A stretch of 64,000 bases of DNA from Rhodanobacter sp. C01. GTDB lineage: Bacteria > Pseudomonadota > Gammaproteobacteria > Xanthomonadales > Rhodanobacteraceae. Location of the stretch: the NCBI RefSeq assembly GCF_002001045.1, contig NZ_MUNR01000014.1, positions 434,001-498,000 of the forward strand, in the 5' to 3' direction. The first letter of the stretch is position 1, and every line of letters starts with the position of its first letter. Under the pieces are notes generated by a model. That model ran no database searches. It had not been told where the DNA came from and was given only the letters and a program-made list of their open reading frames with translations. The position numbers and the translations under genes are program-made. Positions 56,763 through 64,000 of the stretch are shown here, in pieces.

Positions 56763-57518
56763 TCAGGAAGTGGCGGCGACTTGCTCGCCGGTGCGACCGT
56801 AACGGCGCTCACGACGGGCATAGTCCTCGATGGCCTGACGCAGGCAGGCCTGGTCGAAGTCCGGCCACAGGGTATCGGTAAAGTACAGCTCGGCGTAGGC
56901 CGCCTGCCATAACAGGAAATTGCTGATGCGGCATTCGCCACCGGTGCGGATGAACAGGTCCAGTGGTGGCAGTCCGGCCAGGCTCATCCACTGATTCAGC
57001 GTGGCCTCGTCGATCTGGTCGGGGCGCAGTTCACCGCGGACCACCGCCTCGGCAGCCTGGCGGGCGGCCTGCACGATGTCCCAGCGACCACCGTAGTTCA
57101 CCGCAATGTTCACGTGCAGCCGGTCGTTGTCCGCGGTACGGGTCATGGACGCCTGCATGCGCTGGCGCAACGGCTCGTCGAATGCGCTCAGATCGCCGAT
57201 GAAGCGCAGGCGCACGCCATTGGCGTGCAACTCGTCGACTTCCTTGTCCAGCGCACGCACGAACAGGCCCATCAGGGCGCCAACCTCGTCCTGCGGGCGT
57301 TGCCAGTTTTCGCTGGAGAACGCGAACAGGGTCAGTGCCTGCACGCCTTCGCGCATGCAGGCCTCGATCGCCGCGCGCACGGCCTTGCGGCCAGCGTTAT
57401 GGCCGAAGCTGCGTGGGCGATGGCGAGCCTTGGCCCAGCGACCGTTGCCGTCCATCACGATGGCGATATGGCGCGGAACCTGCGGAGCCGGAACCTGTCG
57501 AGCTTTGGCCTTGGTCAT
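56763..57518 (-). CDS. uppS: Undecaprenyl diphosphate synthase (cis-prenyltransferase)
   Basis: This 251-residue enzyme extends farnesyl diphosphate with isopentenyl units to the C55 carrier lipid for peptidoglycan and O-antigen. The active site HIAIVMDGNGRWAKAR lies at residues 17-32 with catalytic Asp23 and Arg28; LTLFAFSSENW and the C-terminal RTGGECRISNFLLWQ signature follow. The FPP substrate comes from IspA (36594-37526). It lies 25 bases after frr and heads the uppS-cdsA-dxr-rseP-bamA series. Confidence 0.97.
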   Translation of the reverse strand: MTKAKARQVPAPQVPRHIAIVMDGNGRWAKARHRPRSFGHNAGRKAVRAAIEACMREGVQALTLFAFSSENWQRPQDEVGALMGLFVRALDKEVDELHANGVRLRFIGDLSAFDEPLRQRMQASMTRTADNDRLHVNIAVNYGGRWDIVQAARQAAEAVVRGELRPDQIDEATLNQWMSLAGLPPLDLFIRTGGECRISNFLLWQAAYAELYFTDTLWPDFDQACLRQAIEDYARRERRYGRTGEQVAATS

Positions 57519-57543
57519 GGAGTGAAGCAGGGCGATGGCCTCG

Positions 57544-58101
57544 TCAGAGGGCCATCAGCTCCTCTTCCTTGGCCTTCACCACGGCATCGACGTCCTTCAC
57601 GGCGCGGTCGGTCAGTTTCTGGATCTCGTCGTCGACGCGACGATCATCGTCCTCCGTGATCAGCTTTTCCTTGAGCAGATCCTTGACCTGCTGTAGGGCA
57701 TCGCGGCGCACATTGCGGATCGCGATCTTGGCGTTTTCGCCCTCGTGACCGACGTGCTTGGCCAGTTCCCGGCGGCGCTCCTCGGTGAGCGCTGGCATGT
57801 TCAGGCGGATCACGGTACCGGCGGTAGTCGGCGTGATACCGATGTCCGAGGCCATCAGTGCCTTCTCGATCGGTGCCACCATGGTCTTTTCCCATGGCGT
57901 GATGAGGATCGTGCGGCCATCGGCCAGCGACACCGAGGCGACCTGGCTCAATGGCATGTCGGCGCCGTAGTAGGACACCTTGATGTGGTCCACCAGCGCG
58001 GTGCTGGCGCGACCGGTACGGATGCGGGTGAGATCGTGCTTGAGCGAGTCGATGCTCTTGCCCATGCGGGTCTGGGCATCGGTCTTGATGTCATTGAGCA
58101 T
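57544..58101 (-). CDS. frr: Ribosome recycling factor
   Basis: This 185-residue protein splits post-termination ribosomes with EF-G. It starts MLNDIKTDAQTRMGKSIDSL and has LTRIRTGRAST (residues about 25-35), PWEKTMVAPIEKALMASDIG and LTEERRRELAKHVGHEGENAK regions. Length equals E. coli RRF (185). ATG at 58101 is chosen by homology; the frame continues upstream. It follows pyrH by 53 bases, the standard pyrH-frr pair. Confidence 0.98.
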   Translation of the reverse strand: MLNDIKTDAQTRMGKSIDSLKHDLTRIRTGRASTALVDHIKVSYYGADMPLSQVASVSLADGRTILITPWEKTMVAPIEKALMASDIGITPTTAGTVIRLNMPALTEERRRELAKHVGHEGENAKIAIRNVRRDALQQVKDLLKEKLITEDDDRRVDDEIQKLTDRAVKDVDAVVKAKEEELMAL

Positions 58102-58154
58102 GTGAGGTTTCCCGGTGGATCTGGCTAGCCGCGAAGTATAGCAGCGGGGCTGGT

Positions 58155-58877
58155 TCAGCCGCCGTCGACCAGGGTGCCGATCGCTTCGCCATGCATGATC
58201 CGCATCAGGCTGCCAGGCACGGTCATGTCGTAGATGCGCAGTGGCATCTGGTGATCGCGGCACAGCGCGATGGCAGCCGTGTCCATTACCGCCAGCTTGC
58301 GCTCGATCACATCGTCGTAGCCGAGCCGCTCGTAGCGGGTGGCGTCGCTGTGTTTGGCCGGGTCGGCGGTATACACGCCATCGACCTTGGTGGCCTTCAG
58401 CAGCAGCTCCGCGCCCACTTCCACGGCACGCAGTGCGGCAGCCGAGTCGGTGGTGAAGAACGGATTGCCGGTGCCTGCCGCGAACAGCACGATGCGGCCC
58501 TTCTCGATGTGGCGGATCGCACGACGGCGGATGAAATCCTCGGCTACGTCGTGGATCTGGATCGCGCTCATCACACGGGCGAAGCCGCCACGGCGTTCGA
58601 TCGCGTCCTGCATGGCCAATGCATTCATCACCGTGGCGAGCATGCCCATGTGGTCGCCGGTGACGCGATCCATGCCGGCTGCGGCCAGGCCGGCGCCACG
58701 GAAGATGTTGCCGCCGCCGATCACCACGCCGATCTGGATGCCGGCACGCTGCACCTCGATGATCTCGTCGGCGAGCCGGCCGATCACCTTCGGGTCGATG
58801 CCATAATCGGCCTCGCCCATCAGGGCCTCACCGGAGAGCTTGAGCAGAATGCGGTGGTACTTGGGCTGGTCGCTCAT
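58155..58877 (-). CDS. pyrH: UMP kinase
   Basis: The 240-residue cytoplasmic UMP kinase makes UDP from UMP. Signatures are [15 protein letters not shown] (residues about 7-21), [12 protein letters not shown] and the [17 protein letters not shown] segment. Length matches E. coli (241). ATG at 58877 (MSDQPK) gives the correct start. A candidate promoter (58911-58940) lies 34 bases upstream, after the tsf terminator, so pyrH probably starts a new transcript that includes frr. Confidence 0.97.
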   Translation of the reverse strand: MSDQPKYHRILLKLSGEALMGEADYGIDPKVIGRLADEIIEVQRAGIQIGVVIGGGNIFRGAGLAAAGMDRVTGDHMGMLATVMNALAMQDAIERRGGFARVMSAIQIHDVAEDFIRRRAIRHIEKGRIVLFAAGTGNPFFTTDSAAALRAVEVGAELLLKATKVDGVYTADPAKHSDATRYERLGYDDVIERKLAVMDTAAIALCRDHQMPLRIYDMTVPGSLMRIMHGEAIGTLVDGG

Positions 58878-58910
58878 GGAATCTCCGGATTGTGTGGGGC
58901 AAACCGCGTC

Positions 58911-58940
58911 ATTGTAGTGGCAGTGGGCCGCTGCCGGGAA
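58911..58940 (-). promoter_or_regulatory. Candidate pyrH promoter
   Basis: On the - strand TTCCCG (58940-58935) and TACAAT (58916-58911) are spaced by 18 bases. The predicted start near 58905 leaves a leader of about 28 bases before the ATG at 58877. The -10 matches consensus at five of six; the -35 is weak. Confidence 0.4.
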
Positions 58941-59033
58941 CGCCGGCGTCGGGTCGTCGTTGCATTCGCGACGCACGCGCGACGGCTTTCAGTTGTGTCG
59001 AATCCTGTGCTGACGTGATTCGTGAAAGGCGCG

Positions 59034-59073
59034 CCCACAAAAAAGCCGCGGTTGCCCGCGGCTTTTTTGTGGG
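59034..59073 (-). terminator. Intrinsic terminator after tsf
   Basis: CCCACAAAAAAGCCGCGG (59034-59051) pairs perfectly with CCGCGGCTTTTTTGTGGG (59056-59073) around TTGC. It begins 20 bases after the tsf stop. On the - strand it gives a GC-rich stem running into six Ts, a strong intrinsic terminator, separating rpsB-tsf from pyrH-frr. Confidence 0.9.
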
Positions 59074-59092
59074 CTGATGGCCTGGAGGTTGC

Positions 59093-59971
59093 TTAGCCCT
59101 GCATCGCCTTGGCCACTTCGGCCAGATAGTCTTCCTGCACCTTCTCGATGCCTTCGCCAACGGCCAGACGGACCACCGAGACGACATCGGCGCCTTCCTT
59201 CTTCAGCGCATCGGCCACGGTCACATTGGTGTCCAGCACGTAGGGCTGGCCGAGCAGGGTGACCTCGGAAACGATCTTGTTGATCTTGCCGGAGATGATC
59301 TTCTCCAGGATGTCGGCCGGCTTGGCCTTGTCCTTGTCGGTCATCTGGCTCAGCGCGATCTCCTTTTCCTTGGCGATGAACTCGGCCGGAACATCCTCGG
59401 CGCGGACATGTGGCGGATTCATTGCCGCCACGTGCATCGCGACACCCTTGGCCAGTTCCTCGGAGCCGCCCTTGAGGGCCACCAGCACGCCGATGCGGCC
59501 GCCGTGGATGTAGCTGCCGATCACGCCGTCGGACTTGACGACGGCCATGCGGCGCACGTCGATCTTCTCGCCAATGGTGGCGATCAGGGCCTTGGCGGCT
59601 TCCTCGACATTGCTGGCGCCAGGGTAGGCGGCGGCCTTCAGCGTGTCGATATCGGCGGCGCCGGAATTCAGCGCGACGTCGGCGACGGTGTCGCTGAACT
59701 TCAGGAAGCTGGCGTCCTTGCCGACGAAGTCGGTTTCGCAGTTGATCTCGACCAGCACGGCCTTGCCCGGTGCCTGGGCGGCCACGATGCGGCCTTCGGC
59801 GGCAATGCGGCTGGCCTTCTTGTCAGCCTTGGCCAGACCGGACTTGCGCAGCCATTCCATCGCCACGTCGATGTCGCCGTTGTTCTCGACCAGTGCCTTC
59901 TTGCATTCCATCATGCCGGCGCCGGACCGCTCGCGCAGCTCCTTGACCAGTTGGGCGGAAATATTGCTCAT
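59093..59971 (-). CDS. tsf: Elongation factor Ts
   Basis: This 292-residue protein exchanges GDP for GTP on EF-Tu. It starts [27 protein letters not shown] (as [20 protein letters not shown] split at [12 protein letters not shown], residues about 16-27) with the TDF region [12 protein letters not shown], the VARFEVG-type [12 protein letters not shown] stretch and the C-terminal core. Length is near E. coli (283). It follows rpsB after a 93-base spacer containing a stem-loop. The two form the usual operon. Confidence 0.98.
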   Translation of the reverse strand: MSNISAQLVKELRERSGAGMMECKKALVENNGDIDVAMEWLRKSGLAKADKKASRIAAEGRIVAAQAPGKAVLVEINCETDFVGKDASFLKFSDTVADVALNSGAADIDTLKAAAYPGASNVEEAAKALIATIGEKIDVRRMAVVKSDGVIGSYIHGGRIGVLVALKGGSEELAKGVAMHVAAMNPPHVRAEDVPAEFIAKEKEIALSQMTDKDKAKPADILEKIISGKINKIVSEVTLLGQPYVLDTNVTVADALKKEGADVVSVVRLAVGEGIEKVQEDYLAEVAKAMQG

Positions 59972-59995
59972 CGGTATTCCTCTGATGCTTTGATG

Positions 59996-60022
59996 GCGCC
60001 GCGGCTATGCATGCCGCGGCGC
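59996..60022 (-). other. Stem-loop in the rpsB-tsf spacer
   Basis: GCGCCGCGGC (59996-60005) pairs perfectly with GCCGCGGCGC (60013-60022) around TATGCAT. No T-run follows. A partial terminator or processing site between rpsB and tsf is known in other bacteria, so a similar role is plausible here. Confidence 0.5.
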
Positions 60023-60064
60023 GTTATCGCTTGTTGATCCGGTGCCGCAGCGCCGTGGCCATGC

Positions 60065-60940
60065 TTACTTGGCGGGCGCGCCATCGTTGCGCGGGCCACG
60101 GCCACCATCACGGCCGCCGTCGCGGCGCGGGGCGCCAGCACCCTTCTTCGGCGCAGCGTCACGGCGCGGGGCCGGCTTGCGATCGATCTTGGCGACCGGG
60201 TTGCCTTCCTCGTCCAGTTCGACGAAGTCGTTGGCATCGCCCTGGGCGGCGGCCGGCGCGGCAGCCTTGCCTTCGAGGATCGAGTCGGCGGCGGCGCGGG
60301 CGTACAGCTGGATCGCGCGGATCGCGTCGTCATTGCCCGGGATGGCGTAATCGACCAGTTCCGGGTTGTAGTTGGTGTCGACCACGGCGATCACCGGGAT
60401 GCCGAGCTTCTTGGCTTCCTGCACGGCGATGTCTTCGTGGCCGATATCGATCACGAACAGCGCGTCGGGCAGACGGTTCATGTCCTTGATGCCACCCAGC
60501 GAGGCCTGCAGCTTGTCGCGCTCACGGCGACGGGCCAGCACTTCGTGCTTGACCAGCTTCTCGAAACTGCCATCGGTTTCGGCCGCTTCCAGTTCCTTCA
60601 GGCGCGATACGGACTGCTTCACGGTGCGGAAGTTGGTGAGCATGCCGCCGAGCCAGCGCGAGGTGACGAACGGCATGCCGGCGCGTGCAGCCTCTTCGGC
60701 CAACGGCTCGCGGGCCGAACGCTTGGTGCCGACGAACAGGATGGTGCCGCGCTTCTGTGCCAGACCCGACAGGAAATTCATCGCGTCGGTGAACAGGGGC
60801 AGGGTCTTTTCGAGATTGATGATGTGGATCTTGCCGCGCGCGCCGAAGATGTACGGGGCCATCTTGGGGTTCCAGTAACGGGTCTGATGACCGAAATGGA
60901 CGCCGGCTTCGAGCATTTGACGCATGGTGACTTGTGCCAT
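60065..60940 (-). CDS. rpsB: 30S ribosomal protein S2 with basic Gly/Arg C-terminal extension
   Basis: This 291-residue protein has the S2 core: [20 protein letters not shown] at the start, [19 protein letters not shown] [17 protein letters not shown] ([13 protein letters not shown]) and [21 protein letters not shown] ([10 protein letters not shown]). The core ends near residue 240; about 50 residues follow, first acidic ([10 protein letters not shown]) then very basic ([15 protein letters not shown]). E. coli S2 has 241. S2 closes the 30S neck and feeds back on its own mRNA. ATG at 60940 is chosen by homology. Confidence 0.97.
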   Translation of the reverse strand: MAQVTMRQMLEAGVHFGHQTRYWNPKMAPYIFGARGKIHIINLEKTLPLFTDAMNFLSGLAQKRGTILFVGTKRSAREPLAEEAARAGMPFVTSRWLGGMLTNFRTVKQSVSRLKELEAAETDGSFEKLVKHEVLARRRERDKLQASLGGIKDMNRLPDALFVIDIGHEDIAVQEAKKLGIPVIAVVDTNYNPELVDYAIPGNDDAIRAIQLYARAAADSILEGKAAAPAAAQGDANDFVELDEEGNPVAKIDRKPAPRRDAAPKKGAGAPRRDGGRDGGRGPRNDGAPAK

Positions 60941-61085
60941 GGGTGTAACTCCTTGCATTGGTCCTTGAAGGACCTGGGGGTTGGGACCTCCACGCATCCC
61001 CGGCTTCGACCGCGACTTGCCCGATTCTCATTGGTGGGCAGGCCGCAGCACCCCGAAGGCGGTGCCGATACGTGTGTGGCGTTGG

Positions 61086-61115
61086 TTGGGTGTTGTACCG
61101 CGGGGCGGTTACAAT
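61086..61115 (+). promoter_or_regulatory. Candidate map promoter
   Basis: TTGGGT (61086-61091) and TACAAT (61110-61115) are separated by 18 bases. The start would be near 61122, about 130 bases before the map ATG. The -10 matches at five of six positions, the -35 at four. Confidence 0.4.
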
Positions 61116-61178
61116 CCCGGTTCGCTTTGCGCTGCAACGATCGTCCAAACGGTCGTGTCAGGTCAGCAAAACTCCGAA

Positions 61179-61208
61179 ATTGTAGCCGGTCCGCCGGCGG
61201 AGCGGCAA
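61179..61208 (-). promoter_or_regulatory. Candidate rpsB promoter
   Basis: On the - strand TTGCCG (61208-61203) and TACAAT (61184-61179) are spaced by 18 bases. Transcription would start near 61172, overlapping and opposing the map transcript in the divergent region, and would give a leader of about 230 bases before rpsB. Confidence 0.5.
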
Positions 61209-61253
61209 GTCGCCGGATTTTCTGGGCTTCTGTCGCCATATGAAGTGGAATCC

Positions 61254-62018
61254 ATGGCCATTACCCTGAAATCCCCCGAAGACCTCGAAGGCATGCGCAT
61301 TGCCGGCAAGCTGGCAGCCGAAGTGCTGGCGATGCTGAAGGAACACGTCAAGCCCGGGGTGACCACGGAAGAGCTGGACCGTCTCGCCTACGAACACATC
61401 GTCAACGTGCAGCAGGCGATCCCTGCCAATGTCGGCTACCACGGCTTCCCCAAGACGCTGTGCAGCTCGGTCAACCACGTGATCTGCCATGGCATTCCCA
61501 GCCCCGGCAAGGTGCTCAAGGAAGGCGACATCGTCAATCTCGACGTTACCGTGATCAAGGATGGCTGGCACGGGGACACCAGTCGCATGTATTTCGTCGG
61601 TACGCCTGGCGTGCTGGCCAAACGGCTGGTCGATACCACGTTCGAGGCGATGATGCGCGGCATCCAGGCCGTGCGCCCGGGCGCCACCCTGGGCGACGTT
61701 GGTCATGCGATCCAGCAGCACGCCGAGGCGGCCGGCTTCAGCGTGGTGCGCGAGTACTGCGGCCATGGCATCGGCAAGGTCTATCACGACGAACCGCAGG
61801 TGCTGCACTACGGCAAGCCCGGGACCGGGGTCGAACTCAAGAAGGGCATGACCTTCACCATCGAGCCGATGATCAACGCCGGCAAGCCGCAGACCAAGCA
61901 GTTGCCGGATGGCTGGACCGTAGTGACCAAGGATCATTCGCTGTCGGCGCAGTGGGAACACACCATTGCGGTGACCGACAACGGTTTCGAGATACTCACG
62001 GCGTGGCCGGACGCCTGA
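61254..62018 (+). CDS. map: Methionine aminopeptidase, type I
   Basis: This 254-residue enzyme removes the initiator Met from nascent proteins. It starts MAITLKSPEDLEGMRIAGKL. Metal-site residues are in NLDVTVIKDGWHGDTSRMY (two Asp), REYCGHGIGKVYH (His), TFTIEPMIN (Glu) and SAQWEHTIAVT (Glu). Length fits the family (264). The frame is open upstream to 60981, but ATG at 61254 matches homologues. It is divergent from rpsB, a common arrangement, and 75 bases from glnD. Confidence 0.97.
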   Translation: MAITLKSPEDLEGMRIAGKLAAEVLAMLKEHVKPGVTTEELDRLAYEHIVNVQQAIPANVGYHGFPKTLCSSVNHVICHGIPSPGKVLKEGDIVNLDVTVIKDGWHGDTSRMYFVGTPGVLAKRLVDTTFEAMMRGIQAVRPGATLGDVGHAIQQHAEAAGFSVVREYCGHGIGKVYHDEPQVLHYGKPGTGVELKKGMTFTIEPMINAGKPQTKQLPDGWTVVTKDHSLSAQWEHTIAVTDNGFEILTAWPDA

Positions 62019-62093
62019 TGACGCAGCCATAAGCGCGAGGCGGAATCAGAGGCCCATGCAGGCCGACAGGCGTTTGCGGAGTTCCAGCTGACC

Positions 62094-64000
62094 ATGTTGC
62101 CGACACCAGGCCCCATTGTGTTGCCGCCGCTGCCGCGCCTGCCCGTGGCGGTGCCGCGCTCCGGTGTTTCTGCCGAAGCGCGTCGCGCGTTGCGCCAGTT
62201 GCTGGGCGACGTCGACCGTGCACTGGCTACTGCGTTCAGGGATGGCGCCGATGCCAGTGTCCTGGCGCGACGCCGTGGCGAGTCGGTCGAGCGGGTGGTG
62301 GCACATGTGTGGATGGCATGTCTCGGCGAGGTCAGTGGGACGGCGCTGTTCGCGGTCGGTGGTTTCGGTCGTGGCCTGCTGTTTCCGTATTCGGATGTGG
62401 ATTTGCTGGCGCTGGTGGAAATGCCCGAGCCGGCGCTTCTGCGCGCACTCGAGCAGTTCTTTGCCACGCTTTGGGATGTCGGCCTGAAGGTTGGGCATGC
62501 CGTGCGCGATCCGGCGCAATGCCGCGCGCTGGCGGCACAGGACGCCAGTGTTTTCACCAGTCTGCTGGATGCGCGCCGGCTGGCTGGTGATCCGGCACTT
62601 GATGCCCGTTTGCGTGCCATCGTCGACGACTCAGCCTTGTGGCCGCCACGCATGTATCTGGCTGCAAGGCTGGCCGAGCGCGACGCACGGCATGCCCGCT
62701 ATGACGATACTGCCTACAACCTCGAACCAAACCTCAAGGATGGTCCCGGCGGACTGCGTACGCTCGATTCGCTGCGCTGGATAGGCCAGCGGCTGGCGCA
62801 TGCGGACGATCTGTCTGCCATGGTGACCGAAGGTTTGCTCGATCCCGCCGAGCAGGCTGCGCTGGAGCAGTCCGAAGCCACCTTGCGCCGTTATCGCTAT
62901 GCACTGCATCTGGAGGCCGGTCGTCCCGAAGAAAGACTGCTGTTCGACTACCAGCGCGCGCTGGCCGCACGGCTGGGGTTCGAGGACGAGCACGCGAAGA
63001 ATCTCGGGGTCGAACAGTTCATGCAGGGTTATTACCGCGCAGCCAGCCAGGTCGAGCGGCTGGGCGTGCAGGTGGCGGAGCGTTTCGAGGAAATGCTGGA
63101 GTCGCCGGGCGAGGCGGAACCGGTCGGCACCGATTTCGTGCGTTACGGCAAGCGCCTGGCGGCCCGGGATCCGCAATTGTTCATGCAGCGACCCGCCGCG
63201 CTGGTGGAGATCTTCATCGCGCGACTGGATCAGCCGGGCGTGGTCGGCTTCAGCGCCGACACCATGCGCCGCATTCACCAGGCGACCGCCGAACTCGGCG
63301 ACGTGCTGGCGAATGACGGGGATGTGCTGGCAGCCTTCCTTCGACTGTTGCGGCGCGGGGCGCCTGCAGTGGAGGCGCTGTGGCGGATGAACCGGCACGG
63401 TCTGCTGGCAGCAATCCTGCCGGCTTTCGGCAAAGTGTTCGGGCGCATGCAATACGACCTGTTCCATGTCTACACGGTCGACGAGCACACCTTGCGCGTG
63501 CTGCGCAACATGGCGCGGTTTGCCGATCCCGCAGCGCGGCGCGAGTTTCCTTTGGGCTGCGAGATTTGGGCTGGTTTGCCCGCGCCGGAGGTGCTGCTGC
63601 TGGCCGCGTTGTTCCATGACATCGCGAAAGGGCGCGGCGGCGATCACTCTGTGCTGGGCGAGGAGGATGCGCGCGCATTCTGCACGCGACTTGACCTGCC
63701 GCACAGCGATGTCGAGCGGGTTGCGTGGCTGGTGCGCTGGCACCTGCTGATGAGCACCACCGCGCAGCGCCAGGACATCACTGATCCGGACGTGGTTCAT
63801 CGGTTTGCCGAGCAGGTCGACAATCGCGAGCGGCTTGGCCAGCTGTACCTGCTGACCATTGCCGACATCATCGGCACCAGCCCGCGGCTGTGGAACGGCT
63901 GGAAGGATCGCCTGCTGTCCGACCTGTGCATCGCCACCCGCTACGCCATGCGCAGTGACGTCGAATTGCCGCGCGACATCGGCGAACGCGTGCGCGAGTG
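62094..64000 (+). CDS. glnD: Bifunctional [PII] uridylyltransferase / uridylyl-removing enzyme (partial, 3' end missing)
   Basis: The first 635 codons of GlnD are visible; the gene runs off the window (family length is about 870-890). GlnD modifies PII proteins in response to glutamine, controlling nitrogen assimilation. The nucleotidyltransferase motif GGFGRGLLFPYSDVDLL lies at residues 89-105 and EPNLKDGPGGLRTLDSLRW follows. The HD uridylyl-removing domain has ALFHDIAKGRGGDHS (H508, D509). The two C-terminal ACT domains lie beyond the end. ATG at 62094 has no strong ribosome-binding site. map-glnD is a usual pair. Confidence 0.93.
   Translation, partial: MLPTPGPIVLPPLPRLPVAVPRSGVSAEARRALRQLLGDVDRALATAFRDGADASVLARRRGESVERVVAHVWMACLGEVSGTALFAVGGFGRGLLFPYSDVDLLALVEMPEPALLRALEQFFATLWDVGLKVGHAVRDPAQCRALAAQDASVFTSLLDARRLAGDPALDARLRAIVDDSALWPPRMYLAARLAERDARHARYDDTAYNLEPNLKDGPGGLRTLDSLRWIGQRLAHADDLSAMVTEGLLDPAEQAALEQSEATLRRYRYALHLEAGRPEERLLFDYQRALAARLGFEDEHAKNLGVEQFMQGYYRAASQVERLGVQVAERFEEMLESPGEAEPVGTDFVRYGKRLAARDPQLFMQRPAALVEIFIARLDQPGVVGFSADTMRRIHQATAELGDVLANDGDVLAAFLRLLRRGAPAVEALWRMNRHGLLAAILPAFGKVFGRMQYDLFHVYTVDEHTLRVLRNMARFADPAARREFPLGCEIWAGLPAPEVLLLAALFHDIAKGRGGDHSVLGEEDARAFCTRLDLPHSDVERVAWLVRWHLLMSTTAQRQDITDPDVVHRFAEQVDNRERLGQLYLLTIADIIGTSPRLWNGWKDRLLSDLCIATRYAMRSDVELPRDIGERVRE

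Larger units (their letters stand above)
60941..61253. other. Divergent promoter region between rpsB and map
   Basis: This 313-base spacer holds back-to-back candidate promoters: for rpsB on the - strand (61179-61208) and map on the + strand (61086-61115). The predicted rpsB leader is about 230 bases, with G/C-rich self-complementary stretches such as CTGGGGGTTGGGACC. No gene is seen in it. A long leader is consistent with S2 autoregulation, as known in gammaproteobacteria. Confidence 0.5.

Overview
The window is a high-GC gammaproteobacterial chromosome segment. Gene order and protein style (S10/spc/alpha ribosomal cluster; rpsB-tsf-pyrH-frr-uppS-cdsA-dxr-rseP-bamA-lpxD-fabZ-lpxA-lpxB-rnhB...dnaE-accA), a class II DAHP synthase, a chromosomal subclass B3 metallo-beta-lactamase and the intergenic hairpin families all point to the Xanthomonadales, most likely Rhodanobacteraceae (Rhodanobacter, Dyella or a relative). 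The genus is an inference.

Region 1 (1-11310, + strand) is the ribosomal supercluster: the last codons of rplB, then rpsS-rplV-rpsC-rplP-rpmC-rpsQ (S10 operon), rplN-rplX-rplE-rpsN-rpsH-rplF-rplR-rpsE-rpmD-rplO-secY (spc) and rpsM-rpsK-rpsD-rpoA-rplQ (alpha), closed by a strong terminator. No rpmJ lies between secY and rpsM. Several spacers (rpsN-rpsH, rplF-rplR, rplR-rpsE, rpoA-rplQ) are long and hairpin-rich. One holds a candidate extended -10 promoter, and two carry the same palindromic repeat.

Region 2 (11413-26695) is mixed: dsbB overlapping a class II DAHP synthase gene; a convergent B3 metallo-beta-lactamase and a secreted amidase-signature enzyme; a dihaem plus a trihaem cytochrome c; a mug-type DNA glycosylase overlapping a PP-loop ATPase; then rng and the giant AsmA-like yhdP, facing a fatty-acid-hydroxylase-family membrane enzyme.

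Region 3 (26844-36593) carries tldD and its partner pmbA/tldE with darP (yjgA). They are separated by about 4.7 kb that holds two secreted alpha/beta hydrolases bounded by repeats, which looks like an insertion into a conserved neighbourhood. Small membrane proteins (DUF4870 and DUF805 types) follow, each with a strong hairpin.

Region 4 (36594-60940, almost all - strand) is the conserved envelope, isoprenoid and replication block. In transcription order it runs rpsB-tsf, pyrH-frr, uppS-cdsA-dxr-rseP-bamA, lpxD-fabZ-lpxA-lpxB-rnhB, a small unknown gene, a TlpA-like thioredoxin, dnaE, (yajD on +), accA, a NYN-domain protein, tilS, xseB and ispA. Undecaprenyl and CDP-lipid synthesis, the MEP pathway, outer-membrane assembly and lipid A synthesis are thus physically linked. 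skp is absent from the bamA-lpxD junction.

Region 5 (60941-64000): a divergent promoter region separates rpsB from map on the + strand, followed by glnD, which runs off the window end. I saw no tRNA, rRNA, CRISPR array, phage or insertion sequence. The most unusual signals are dimeric inverted REP-like elements, shared palindromes inside the ribosomal cluster, and a tandem 15-bp repeat that reiterates the rnhB stop codon.
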